DNA from: Oxytricha trifallax
Lineage: Eukaryota; Ciliophora; Spirotrichea; Sporadotrichida; Oxytrichidae
DNA: 64,000 bases
Direction of reading: 5' to 3'
Assembly (NCBI GenBank): GCA_000711775.1
Contig: ARYC01000394.1
Coordinates: 17,350 to 81,349, forward strand
Shown here: positions 35,801 to 46,281 of the stretch, piece by piece
How positions within the stretch are numbered: position 1 is the stretch's first letter
How the letters are laid out: the number at the start of each line of letters is the position of its first letter
Notes under the pieces: model-generated
Database searches by the model: none
Told to the model about the DNA's origin: nothing
Seen by the model: only the letters and a program-made list of their open reading frames with translations
Position numbers and translations under genes: made by a program

Positions 35801-37133
35801 AGAGATGAACATAGATGCGGGAGCTGGCACTAAGAGAAGAAACATAGGCCCAGGCAAGCCCTAAGAGGAAGAAAAGAAAGAGAAGCCAAATCCTTTTACG
35901 GGCAAATTTAATATGTGATATTATTCATTCGTTTAAATCTAAAACTTATTTATAAACACAAAATCTCCCTTCTCTTGCACACACTTTAGCTTTTATCATC
36001 GCTGACTCTTTTCGCAGCACTCTTAATAAAATCTACTGTATCTATGTTTAAATCGTGCATTAAGTGATAGAGTAGAAGTTTCTTGTAGTGGCCTTTCAAT
36101 AACCGCCAATATAATTCAATTCCATTGAACTAAGGGCTGTAAGGAACATTAAATACATGTGTTATATTTAGCCTTTCATATTCCTTCCTTGAGTCTTTAA
36201 TTTTATGAACTGAAAAGTTATCAACGAACAGAATAATCTCTTAGTCAGCGTACTTAATCTCTGAGATATTGCAAGAACTTAATATATTATTCAGTCTTTA
36301 TAGAGCGAGGGTGAATAACATAAGTCTCGAGGCCACTATCTTTACTTATTCCACCAAGAATAGCATGAGTTTACACCTTAACCTTTTAGTCATAAACTTC
36401 TATATTACTATACCTCTCGTACAATAACCTTGATATAAAGGTATTGAATGTAAATGCAGCTTCATCAGCGTGTATAAACTTTATATTATGCTCTTAAGAC
36501 CTCTGCATTTAATCGAATATATAATTTAAATTAGTCTTATAAAATGGAACATTAAAGTCAATCACTCTCTTAATGCGATTGACTGTCTTGTAAGATATTC
36601 CATTATTTTTATATATGTTAGCTATCGATTAAGCAGATACGTGAAGCTCAGGAAATTGGCGATGAAACATCACGGCCCTCTAGGATAGAGAGAAATGAGC
36701 CCAGTATTTAAGAGTCTTATCATTAATTAGATAGTCAATATGATGTTGCTAAAATTCAAGGGTCTCTTAGACTTAGAATTAAGTTGCTATCTCTTTAAAT
36801 CCAATACTAATAGACAGTGAGACCTCACAGTTGCTGGAGATTTATGGAGTAGCCTTGCTATAGACGTATAATTCAGAACAGGCTTGAGTTATTCACTATA
36901 TTCATCACATCCATATAGCAACTTAAACAATAAATTTATATACTCAATGTCATAAACAGACTCCAAACCTCGCATATACTCACTTAAATTACTAATATTT
37001 AAACATTAAACCCCTACATAAACCCTATTAAAACCCTAATAAAGTATGCACTAATAGTCTACTTTTATCAATCAAAAACTCAGTTAGACTACTGAAAGGG
37101 TATTGGGGTTTTGAGTCCTCTTGCATGTCTTGA
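32885..37133 (+). CDS. Terminal coding segment of a gene, interrupted by TBE copy C
   Basis: Starts after an AG with an acidic run of Glu/Asp codons (32891-32938), then in another frame FEAHFGTINGTFLAQLYAKG and TTSYKNKVKWQWQ up to 33056. TBE copy C (33057-37113) follows. Reading across the element with one copy of the AGT duplication gives SSCMS and then TGA at 37131-37133, so the element sits 14 nt before the stop codon. Precise removal of the TBE during macronuclear development would restore the frame. The change of frame after the acidic run may mark a pointer or a short IES. Function unknown; it could be the 3' end of the gene with the MORN-like segments. Confidence 0.55.
33057..33160 (+). 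repeat. TBE copy C left terminal inverted repeat
   Basis: About 100 bp: 17 bp of telomere repeat, then an inner block containing GAGTTTTTGATTGATAAAAG and ACTTTATTAGGGTTTTAATA. It matches the right repeat at 37012-37113 with only a few differences. Confidence 0.95.
33200..34658 (-). pseudogene. TBE zinc-finger/kinase protein (about 57-kDa ORF), copy C, frameshifted
   Basis: Minus strand, start MSANLLRRAALLGQNQQ at 34658. Two C2H2 zinc fingers: YQCKECNKVFPYKSTYKRHL (about 34410-34345) and YVCEFCAKPYSHTRDLKVHL (about 34290-34225). Then, after frame changes near 34110, 33920-33830 and 33745, a protein-kinase-like domain: LHQLGYVHRDLKPENIML (about 33685-33630), VYIIDFNRAQ as a DFG-like position, GTPGYFPEREDWRDG, and, one frameshift later (about 33500), WDIWALAVIIIESDM. 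Copy B reads across that last break in frame. Zinc-finger plus kinase architecture is that of the TBE 57-kDa gene. Its role is unknown; binding to element ends is a reasonable guess. In the present sequence it cannot be translated whole. Confidence 0.85.
35129..35918 (+). CDS. TBE 22-kDa-type protein, copy C
   Basis: ATG at 35129 (MESMNDAMKRIQSQDL), stop TGA at 35916-35918. The main body is uninterrupted from about 35290: EIPNYPEISVTNLYDDAMSD, LPERNFFFGVLGTLKPEYLM and a basic/acidic tail with GAGTKRRNIG. The first 100 bp are in a different frame from the rest; GTAAGT at 35229 and TTAG near 35286 suggest an intron, but the phases do not match exactly, so a frameshift is possible. The same start and end are conserved in copies A and B, so the gene is under some constraint. 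No known domain. Tail-to-tail with the transposase, stops 6 bp apart. Confidence 0.8.
35925..36975 (-). CDS. TBE transposase, DD34E (IS630/Tc1/mariner superfamily), copy C
   Basis: Minus strand, ATG at 36975 (MRGLESVYDIEYINLLFKL), TGA at 35927; about 350 codons, matching the 42-kDa TBE transposase. An N-terminal helix-turn-helix-like part (YTSIARLLHKSPATVRSH) is followed by the catalytic triad: KFIHADEAAF, LFVDNFSVHK and PYSPQFNGIELYW. The second Asp and the Glu are 34 residues apart. All three catalytic residues are present, unlike copies A and B. Apparent frameshifts lie near 36775 (after the N-terminal part), 36245 (before LFVDNF) and close to the C-terminus; whether these are real or sequence errors decides whether it is functional. 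Cuts and joins DNA at element ends; in Oxytricha this enzyme family takes part in germline DNA elimination. Confidence 0.9.
37012..37113 (-). repeat. TBE copy C right terminal inverted repeat
   Basis: Inverse complement of the left repeat: CAAAACCCCAATACCCTTTC read inward, then the GAGTTTTTGATTGATAAAAG block. The second telomere unit is slightly degenerate (AATACCC for AAAACCC). Confidence 0.95.
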
Positions 37134-37224
37134 TGCTTGAAGAAAAGAAAGGGTAGTATATATCTATTTAAAATTACCATTTTAATTTAAAAATTAATAC
37201 CCTATATTTAATACACAAAATTAA

Positions 37225-37320
37225 GATAACATTACATTACCTTGAGTTGAGAATGTTTTGATAATTAAGATCTCCAATAAATCTTGATTATTTTTAATTT
37301 CTCTTAAATACTACTAAAAA
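37225..37320 (+). repeat. Possible family Y repeat tail
   Basis: ACCTTGAGTTGAGAATGTTT...AAGATCTCCAAT resembles the family-Y tail at 45971-46010 (ACCTTTAGTTGAGAATATTT...GAGATCTCCAAT). Weaker than the other copies. Confidence 0.4.
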
Positions 37321-37804
37321 TACGACTATAGTTCTTCAATTTAATACTAGCCAAATTTTAAAAAATCACCGTCACACAATTATTTAACTTTATATAAAAA
37401 ATATAAATTACTGATTAAAGAAATTCAGTTGATAAAAAGATGATGCTTTTTAAATTAGTGTTTATTATTAACATAATAAACTTTTTTACCAATAAAAATG
37501 AAAATTTCTTATTAGATTAGTTTAATCTGATTATGAATAATATGTGATTAAATTATTTGCTAATAATATTGATATTTATAATCTATTTTATAATGGCCTG
37601 AGACCTGAAAAAAGCTTATTTAGTAATGATAATATGCAAAATATACCTTTATATATAATAATATAAAATTTAAAAAATGGCAATCATCTTATATATACTT
37701 TTATCTTTCAACAAACTAGTCTACAAAGTATTGTTGAAGAATAATAAGATATTCTAATTCCAAGTTAAATTCAAACATGAGACTAGACTTTAAAATAAAC
37801 ATCA

Positions 37805-39525
37805 ATGGACTCTAATGAAGAGTACAAAAGAAAGCAATTAGGATGGCAAAAACTTGTTTAGACTTAGCAGGCATCAAGAAAAGTAGCTGAGTAAATAGGT
37901 AATGCAAATATTAATAACCAACTTAATGAGTTCAGTGCCGCTGCAAATTAAAATAATGCTTAATCAAGTAGTGACTAGAGATAGTAAAATCAAAATTTGA
38001 ATATTTATGATGCTGAAATTGTTCATTATAATTTAATCTTTCTATAGACAAATTAATCGCAAAGTTAGTAAAACCTCATTAGTCAATTAAGAACGAAGAT
38101 TAGAAGATAAGAACAATTAAATTAAAATATAATTATAATTGGCTGAAATTTAATATAATTAGGCTAAAAACAAATTTACGCACCCTGATTGGTTTATTTT
38201 ATAGAGACAATTTATTCGAGCCAATGGTTTTAATAATTAGCCAAAAGTTAATTAATTTGCGCCAATTATAATAATATTTTAATTTAATTGTTCTTATCTC
38301 CTAATCTTCGTTCTTAATTGACTAATGGGGTTTTACCACCTTACAGAAAATCTTAAAATATAGAATTGGCTTTAAATAGAAACTAATAATTATTAAATCT
38401 TCCATCAAACAAGTAAAAGTTCTAATCTTATTAAAAATATTGAATAAATTACAACAGTAAGTTTAACTAACTATTACTTCACTACAAATAAAGATGAAAA
38501 TTATTAGAAAATAAATAATTATAGTTAAAAGAGAAGTCTTGAATACAGGCGAAAATTTTTCGAATGAGCATATTGAGCGATTGCTGAATGATATTTTAGC
38601 ATTTACAATTGGATAGCAATAACATAAGAATTGGGAAGTTGCTTTGATAAAATCTATCATTTATTATGAATCGCCTTCACAAGAATTAAGCAATTATAAT
38701 TTTAATTGGAAATTAATAAATTAAATCATAAACTAAATATATTAATTAGTATTTTTAGAGATTAAACGCAGATGGAGCTAAAGCATTCATATAAAATGTA
38801 AGTTAAAAAAAGCATATCTTTATATTTCTTTTTTTAGCGGTCCTACCTGGCAAGATCACAAGTGTCACTGGACTGATGCTCCAAAAGACGACAAGAGAGG
38901 GGATTTTGAAGACTTTGAGATAAATCATGATGAAAATGATGATGAAGATTTTGAAATTTTTTTAGGCATTCCATTAATGATTATTATATTAAGTTTAAAT
39001 TTTAAAGTTAATATAATAATTAATAAATTAAATTTTTCATATTTCTATCATGAATGATAACATAATTAATCACAAATAATATTTTGAATAGAAGCAAAGT
39101 AGGTAAGGTATATAAGTTTTGGACTAGTTGTAGAAAGAATGAAATACAAGAAAATAGTAGAAGTCTTGCCAAGTATCTATATTAGAAAGAAAATAAATTG
39201 CATAAATTTGGGAAGAGTTTAAGAAGATCATAAAAATATATTATAATCTACTTGTGTTTAATTTGAGCGAGAAAAAAACTTGACAAATAATGATAGAGTT
39301 TATGATGGTTTGGTCTCAATCAATATGGTACATCAACACAAACCACACATAAGCAATAAAAGGACACCAAATAATGCAGTAAGACAATCATAATCACAGA
39401 ATGGAGCAAGATCCTCGACCCGTAATAACTTAAATAATACGAAAGAAGGAAATATTAAGTAATTTAACATATTCATGGCGATCAAGTTGTTCATGCCAAT
39501 CAGGCTATTTTTAAATTAAGAGTGA
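37805..39525 (+). CDS. Plus-strand gene in several segments (MDSs), unknown function
   Basis: Start ATG at 37805: MDSNEEYKRKQLGWQKLVQ, then a Gln/Asn/Ser-rich region (SAAANQNNAQSSSDQRQQNQ) to about 38060. A family-Z MITE (38067-38334) follows as a probable IES. A second segment, about 38340-38700, reads VKREVLNTGENFSNEHIERL and NWEVALIKSIIYYESPSQE. Next MELKHSYK, a 40-nt intron (38798-38837), and GPTWQDHKCHWTDAPKDDKR with an acidic tail to about 38960. After AT-rich DNA come KVYKFWTSCRKNEIQENSRS (39095-39230) and HKPHISNKRTPNNAVRQS to TGA at 39523-39525. Whether the last segments belong to the same gene is inferred from strand and spacing. No domain identified. Confidence 0.65.
38067..38334. 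mobile_element. Family Z MITE, copy 2, between coding segments
   Basis: About 268 bp with inverted repeats of about 75 bp, tips GTAAAACC(T/C)CATTAG, sharing TTAAGAACGAAGATTAG(A/G)AGATAAG. It separates two coding segments of the gene at 37805-39525 and so probably acts as, or lies within, an IES. Copy 1 is at 16074-16334. No clear target duplication beyond the inverted repeat. Confidence 0.85.
38798..38837 (+). other. Spliceosomal intron, 40 nt
   Basis: GTAAGTTAAAAA... to ...TTTTTTTAG. Removing it joins MELKHSYKI to GPTWQDHKCHW in one frame. Very short AT-rich introns with GT-AG borders are usual in ciliates. Confidence 0.7.
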
Positions 39526-40114
39526 ATGAATTAAATACAAAAAGCACTCTTTTAAACTTATAATGCCAAGCTAAAATAAAAATTAGATACATCTTATTTA
39601 CATTTATTTGATATTTTTTAAAATTTCAGATAGAATCCTGTTTTAAATTCATTATTTTAGCGCTCACGTATAAAATTAATAATCTGCATTAAATTGATAA
39701 AATATTAAATATATTTAATTTTAATTCATCAATTAAATTGGCTTCTAAATAATTTATTCAATCAATATAAAATTTAGGTAATTTATATCCTTTTTTTTGG
39801 AAATTGGAATTTCCAAAGTTATTGTTAAGGAATATTACATAAAGATAAAAAAATATATTTAATATTAAATAATAAGTTCGCATTTTAATTACCTACAGTA
39901 ATTATCTATCTATCTAATAAGTTCTTAAAATAAAAGTAATCCAGACGGAACTCTTTTGAGAGAGTGATAAAAAATAGAATATTACATTGAATGACACAAT
40001 GAAAGCTTCTCAATTAAATTATTGCTATCCCTCATTGATCAGTAAGTTCCTTAAATTGATTACTCTTACTCTCTCATTTTTTGAGGGAACAACTCATTTT
40101 CAAATCAACTATAA
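39526..40114. other. AT-rich spacer
   Basis: No supported feature. A short minus-strand piece near 40035-40075 (ESKSNQFKELTDQ before TGA) could be an exon of the neighbouring minus-strand segment. Confidence 0.35.
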
Positions 40115-40351
40115 ATATTTGTCTGATTCCATAATAATGATATTTAATGTTTCTTAAAGCTTGTTCCATAATTACTTTTTCTAATAGGTTAATATTTACA
40201 GTAAGTTAAATCCTGTTACCCTTGAATTCTGCTCAGCCCTTTTTGTTTAAGATGAGGATCTTATATTATTTGAGATCTTATCGAAATTTAAAAAATCACT
40301 TAACTGTTTCACAGAGATGAACTTACTAGATATTTCATCCTTAGTTTTCAT
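40115..40351 (-). CDS. Minus-strand coding segment, unknown protein
   Basis: ATG at 40351: MKTKDEISSKFISVKQLSDF, FDKISNNIRSSSQTKRAEQN, then a less convincing AT-rich continuation to about 40115. Open from the upstream frame (LETQQR) so the ATG may not be the start. Polar composition typical of ciliate proteins; no domain recognised. Probably the 5' part of a gene whose remaining segments lie at lower coordinates. Confidence 0.5.
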
Positions 40352-41089
40352 TCTTTACTAAGTTTCCAGATTTTTTTAATTTAATTTAGTGTGAAAAAAG
40401 GTCAAGAAATGATCTTAGCTTAAGAACCGGCATTAATAAAATCACCAAAGAACTGGTAATTATAATACCGATTTATTTTTGATGAACTCATAATTACAAA
40501 ATTTGAAGAAAATTGGAGTTTATAAACTAAAAGAACAAGTTAAATGAAAAAAATTATTATTTTTTAATTAATAAATGTAAGGTTATCTTTTAAAAATCAG
40601 ATTTAATAAAATCATTCGTTTTGTTAAATATAATTTTTGAATTATAATTTAAAAAAAAAGAACAAAATTATGTTATAAATTAATTGATAAAGAATTTTTT
40701 TTTGAAAATCATATAAAGTCCTTATTTTTTATAATTTAGTATTATCTATTTATATTTTTTGTAAAATATTCAAAATTTCTATATGTTTTAATAAAGTATC
40801 TTTGATAAGTATAATTATTAATAATTTTAATTATTATATTTTTTATAAATATATAAATCTTTAATTTAATTGAATTATTTTTACACTTGTTTTATTATCT
40901 TTAATAAAAACAATCAACCGTAATGTTTAACGAAAAAAGATAAATTATATTATTTTTATATCTTTTTATTATTAATACGTTTTGATGAATATACTGTTAA
41001 TATCGAAACATTTACCTGTATATAAAACTTTTTGTCTTTTACAAAATTTTTTGTTTCTCAAGCCAATATCTCCTTTTCAAGTTAGTTAT
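40352..41089. other. AT-rich spacer
   Basis: No supported feature. Confidence 0.45.
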
Positions 41090-41830
41090 AAGTATTTTTT
41101 AGTTTAGACTTACTGGTATATTGGGAGGTATATCCAGACCAATTACCATACCCCGGAATTCGAAACATTGGAGCCCTCTGTTTTAATAGGTAAGTCCAGG
41201 TTCTGAGAATTTTTTCATCAGAATACTTCATGCAAAGGTATAGGGAACCACTCTAAAAAAAACCGTTTGCCATTGATAATTAAGTCGTGTTAAACTTAAT
41301 GATTCATTTGATCCTTGAAACTTGGAGTTGACTGAATCAAAGATTGAAAAGGAGTAAAGAGATAAACCGCTAGGATCTCAGATTGGACTCTTTTTGCTAG
41401 AGAAAAGTAAGACTAATACCTTGCATAAGAAAACACCAATAGAGTATCTCTCAGTGTTTTCACTATTAGGGAAAGTCCAAGAAGTATGATAAAAAATGGC
41501 AAACAAGGTAGCAAAATTCCATATAAGTCCTTCCCATGAATTAATAGGTGAACGTGCAAGGTTCTGTAGCTATTTCGTTTAGTATACGGATTAAGTTTCT
41601 TGAATAGATTGAGCTGGACGTATCAAAAATCAAAGAATAAAACTATCTGAGTATAACTATCTGGCTGGTTTAAGCCCCACTATTATTTTCCGTATTTCAT
41701 TAAATATTTAAAATTGCTATTTTTAAAATAGTTTTTGCTGCGAATCAAACATTTAATTTTGAATATGAAATTGCTCTGAATTATACACATTACCTATTAA
41801 TTTTTATAATTGAGATAAATCACTAAATCT
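41090..41830 (+). CDS. Possible coding region, weakly kinase-like
   Basis: A GC-richer island. Plus-strand frames: YPDQLPYPGIRNIGALCF (41130-41185), QRYREPLQKKPFAIDNQVV, then after TGA a frame open for about 490 bp that starts LNQRLKRSKEINRQDLRLDS and includes VNVQGSVAISFSIRIKFLEQ. INRQDLRLDSF is faintly like the catalytic loop of casein-kinase-1-type kinases (HRDIKPDNF), but the His and other key residues differ, and a minus-strand frame in the same place is also open. I would treat it as a decayed or segmented gene with unproven identity. Confidence 0.35.
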
Positions 41831-44602
41831 AAGTAATAAACTTGGCAATAATCCTAAAATAAATTCATTTTCTTTGGATTATATGTAAAAAAGCAACACT
41901 CAAGTGTCTTTCAACTTTCATCAAAGCTTTTTGAGTTTCATACTATTAAAAAATTAATTGATTTACCGTTTCTTTATATTTCAATGAATTTCTCATTTAG
42001 TTTAAACTAATATATATATATATAGTTCGTTTAAAAAGTAATTTCTGCTTTGTTTGAAAGCCGTAAAGAATGAAGCTTATAGCAAATACATATTATATGA
42101 TTAATTATGGCAATATTTGCTTATTAAATTTTATTAAAAATTTTAGGGGAGAAATAATATGATAAAAATTTGATATTTTTATCTTTATTTGCTGTCGTGA
42201 GTCTGCATAAGTTAATACGAGGAAAATAAGTTTAAAATTAAGTTTTTTTTTGGGTAGATTAAGGTTAGCTTCATTTATATTTTCATTATAATAAGTTTAT
42301 GATATAAATTTTAGACTTACATGTAATGATAAGTATGCTTGGTGAATATTGAATTATCTAAATTAAGCCTAAGTGGATTATTTATAAATTTAACTGACTC
42401 CAATTCTTATGAAATCTGTTTAAATAAAAGATTGTCTTTTTTATGTTTATTAATACAAAAAGATTTTTATCAGGCTCTTCTTAATCTTGACTTAAATATT
42501 TTTATTTCAAATCAATTTTTCATTTAATTTTATTTTGCAAAGACATTTTGATGAGTAAATGCTAGAAAGGTTATCATGACGGATATTTTTGGTTAATTGT
42601 ATTTAGTTTTAAAAATTGATTCTTTGGATTAATTCCTAATTTTAAGTTTAAATCCTTAAAGATCAAGCTAATACTTTTTTCTATAAGTTACATTAAAATA
42701 CAATGTGATCTTAATTATCAAAAATTTTGCTCATTATAATGAAAGACTAATTTTAATCACATTCCTCTATTCCTCTGTTCATTTTAAATTCTTAATATAT
42801 GAGTTAAATTAAACTACATGTCATTATTTCTTTACTTACCAAGGAAGTTCTATTACTACCTTATGCCCTAACAATAATTAATTGAGAAATAATATTTTAA
42901 TTTTACTGCTTAACTTCAAATAATCAAGATTTCTTAGCAAAAACTTGCTTTTAACCTATTACTAATCAACCACAGAATTTAAATAATAGTTGAGTTATTT
43001 CTTCCTTGAATAACTTTCTCTTAAAACTTTAAATTTAATGCTCCTATTGAATTATTGATTGTTTAAATTATTATAATAGTTTACATGTCAAGATGCTCAT
43101 TATTTAGAAAGTATTCTGTTAAATATTTATATAATATTCAAGTTTTTATGAATAATCTTATTTTTAAAAAACTAGGATAATTGTTTCAATTAAAATTGCT
43201 TACTAATTAAAAAAATAATACATCATTTAATTTGAGTTTTAATTGGCTTTTATTCCAATTTAAGCTTATTTATAAGTTACATAAATTATTAAAATTTTAA
43301 AAGCATTGATAAATTTCATCTTAAATAATTGAATTTTCTAGAAAGTTATAGTCTTAGTCTTGAATAAAAAATTAAGATAGAAAATGTATGAGCTTTTATT
43401 TATATTGTAATTTACATATTTATGATAGATTAGTAATGAAAATTGAGGACTTTTGTCATTAGTAAATTCTTTAAATTTAGTATTTTGTTATTTAGTTTCT
43501 TTATTCTTGCTTATAATTAGTCATTTAAAGGCTTCATAATATAATATGCCTTATTTGTATTGATACTTAATAAAAACTTTTAGGCGTTAATGTTCTATGA
43601 TTTAAATCATATTTATAAAGCTATAGATTAATACGTTATTAACACTTATTTAATGTTTATAATTTATATATTATGATAGTATATAACACAGTCATAGTTT
43701 AATTATCTTAATTAATTCATTTCTGCATCATAAGATTTCTCTGAGGTTTATTATTATCTTAATTACTTTAAGCTTGCCTATCTTATGCTATAAAGCAAAT
43801 TTTATTTTCATCTGATATGATTTACTCATTTTTTTAATTAAAAAATTATATTTATATTATTTAAAAAAGTAACTGATATTACTTTAAGTTAAAATCTTAA
43901 TTGAAAATTAAAGATTTAGTTTATATATATTGGTGAGGAAGAGTTATTACTTATTTATTTTATATTTATTGAGTAATTTTATTTCTTTTAAATATTTAAT
44001 GTTTTTCACAATGAAATAATTGATTAAAGGTTTAAAGTTATCAGTCTGCATTTTAAGTTATTATATAGTTTAAACATTTTTCACTCCAAAAGAGTTTAAA
44101 CTCAATTAATTATTAACTGCTCGTTGTATAATTATTGAATTAAAATAGTTTTTCATTGATTTTGATGCCCATTTAAATTTGAGCATTTTTAGTAATTTAC
44201 AAAAAATGTATTATGTCCTCTGTATAAATAAACGCTGTTTTTCGATCACTCAAATTGAATATTAATATAACTCTAGACATTTTTTTATCATAAAAAATAA
44301 AACAGTAACCACAACAACCCCTCAATTCACATTAATGAGGCAACGCGGTTTCCTATCTGTAGTCGTCTTGACTACATGACCAATTCTCATATCATGATTA
44401 ATGTTTTAATTCTTCGAATTACTTTAAAATAGATCAATACCCACGACCACCCCTCAACACGCGGTAACTGCCCTTTGACCTTGACTTCATTAAAGTATTC
44501 ATAATTGTTTAATTTCTTAAAATCTATCTCATTTTTTCTAAATAATTTATCCCTTCTAACTTAAATTTCATTCTTATTTGCAATTTCCAAACCTGGTATT
44601 AA
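41831..44602. other. AT-rich spacer
   Basis: Long AT-rich stretch with no trusted frame. At 44312-44475 there are two related patches (AACAACCCCTCAATTCAC and GACCACCCCTCAACACGCGG, the first followed by AACGCGGTTTCC) forming an imperfect direct repeat of unknown meaning. Confidence 0.35.
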
Positions 44603-44860
44603 AATGAATTTGCTGGTAAAATCTTCCTCAAACAATTATACTCGTTTCAATAGAAGGTTCAAAGAATGCAACGAATCATTAAATTCAAAGTCCGCTACTG
44701 AATTTTTATAAATTCCGAATTTTCACTCACAAGTTGATGACTTTTTGAACTTTTGATGAGGACTTTTGCGAGTCTTGCCAACTTTATTTTCCATTTTCTT
44801 CCTCACTCATTCAGTAAAAATCCAAAATAATTTAAGGGACTTGAAGCCCATTCAAAATAC
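44603..44860 (+). CDS. Coding segment, unknown protein
   Basis: ATG at 44603: MNLLVKSSSNNYTRFNRRFK, ECNESLNSKSATEFLQIPNF, then a TGA at about 44757; an overlapping frame continues with DEDFCESCQLYFPFSSSLIQ to TGA near 44840. Both parts are protein-like and have paired cysteines (CESC). The frame change may be an MDS border. No family recognised. Confidence 0.5.
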
Positions 44861-45684
44861 TACAAGTTTTGTGGTTTGCGTTAAAGAATTAAGTTTTATT
44901 CATAGAGTTTAAAAGTGATAAAAGATGCATCGGCACTTAATGACTGAAAGTCAAGTCAAAGTCGAGTTAACATTAATATCTTAGAACTCTTTTTTATGTT
45001 TAATATTAGATATTGGTTAATGATTTTTTTTATTCTTATTACTACTTGAATTATATTCTATTTTGATTCATAAATTAAGAATTATTTGTAGATCTTAGCT
45101 TAAAATTTATGTGATTTAATTCTTTATCTTACTCAATCTACAGATAAAGTAAAAATAATATTGAGGATTGCAATTAGCACGTAAAATTATACTTTCATAG
45201 CATCAGTATTTCACTTTTAATTCTCTCGATTTATTCACTCTAAATCTTCAGATAGTCATTCATGTTCTTTAATATTGCTAGTTAGATTGTAGTCAACTCT
45301 CTGCACCTAATATTTTTATACTAAAGTCTCCTATAGTTTGTTCAATTATTAATTCAGTAACTTATAATCTGTCTCAAAGCTTCTATTTTTACGACTCTTT
45401 AATCATAAATTTTAATGAAAAATATCTATTTTTATTTTTGATTTGTTGAATTTGTTTCTATCCTAAATTTTTATAATTTCTGATAAAAAAAATGATTACT
45501 TTTTCATCTTTACATAGAAATTAACCTATTGCTTAATTATTCTGATTTCTTTATGAGTATTAATTATTGAAATTGATAGTGTTATAATTAAACAGTCAAT
45601 ATTTGTTATTTGATAATGGATCTTTACCACTAAGCTTGGTGATTTATTAATTATAATACTTAATAATCTATTTTAATTCAGTAT
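44861..45684. other. AT-rich spacer
   Basis: Nothing supported. Confidence 0.45.
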
Positions 45685-46060
45685 TACGTTACCTGGAAAT
45701 ACGAGTGAAGCGAGAAACGAGGGGGTCGGGAAAAATAAATTAATGGAGAAAAGATTTTTATTTTTAATAACATATAGTAATCTTTCAATCGGAACTTAAT
45801 TGCAACATATATGATATTGATAATTCCAACAACAGTCTCTTTTAGGTTTTAGAAAAATAATTAGCAAAACAAAAAGATAGAAAAATTTATAAAAAATAAA
45901 TTTTCTATCAACATCTTAAGGATGGGTCCCTATTAGATATGAAATTTCCATGTAAATTAATACTAATTACCTTTAGTTGAGAATATTTAATATATTAGAG
46001 ATCTCCAATTAAATTTTAATCTCTTTTATTTTAATTTCTCTAATTCACTAATCTATTTAA
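45685..46060 (+). repeat. Family Y repeat, copy 2
   Basis: Homologous to 15525-15905: GAGTGAAGCGAGAAACGAGG at the left, ATCTTAAGGATGGGTCCCTA in the middle and AGAGATCTCCAATTAAATTT at the right. Diverged by many substitutions and indels from copy 1, including in the region where copy 1 has a 79-codon frame. Confidence 0.75.
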
Positions 46061-46249
46061 TTCTTGTAACTTAAAACTTTTACAAAATTTGAATTGATAT
46101 ATTAAATTGCCTTTTACTGATATTACAATGTTATCAAATTAAATTTATTTATTCAATGCATTCAAGTGATGGCTAAAAGGATTATTGATTTGTACTGCAT
46201 TTAGTATATTTTTAGTATATATTAAGCATTTTAATTAAAAAAATTCTAA

Positions 46250-46281
46250 GCGTAACTAAATTTTCAAAAATTTAGTTACGC
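46250..46281. repeat. Perfect hairpin
   Basis: GCGTAACTAAATTTT and its exact complement, 15 bp each, separated by 2 nt, in otherwise unstructured AT-rich DNA. Could be a transcription terminator-like hairpin, a protein site or a remnant of an inverted-repeat element; nothing decides this. Confidence 0.7.

Larger units (their letters stand above)
33057..37113. mobile_element. TBE (telomere-bearing element) transposon, copy C, complete
   Basis: A 4,057-bp element starting exactly CAAAACCCCAAAACCCC and ending GGTATTGGGGTTTTG, flanked by the 3-bp duplication AGT (33054-33056 and 37114-37116), which fits the ANT target of TBEs. Terminal inverted repeats are about 100 bp. Three genes: zinc-finger/kinase (minus), 22-kDa (plus) and DD34E transposase (minus). 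In Oxytricha-type ciliates TBEs are germline-limited and are eliminated precisely during macronuclear development. Of the three copies this is the best preserved, though at least the kinase gene, the 22-kDa gene and the transposase contain apparent frameshifts. Confidence 0.95.

Noticed and set aside
41090-41830. Casein-kinase-1 gene
   Set aside because: Only a weak likeness around one motif with key residues missing; kept as an unproven coding region.
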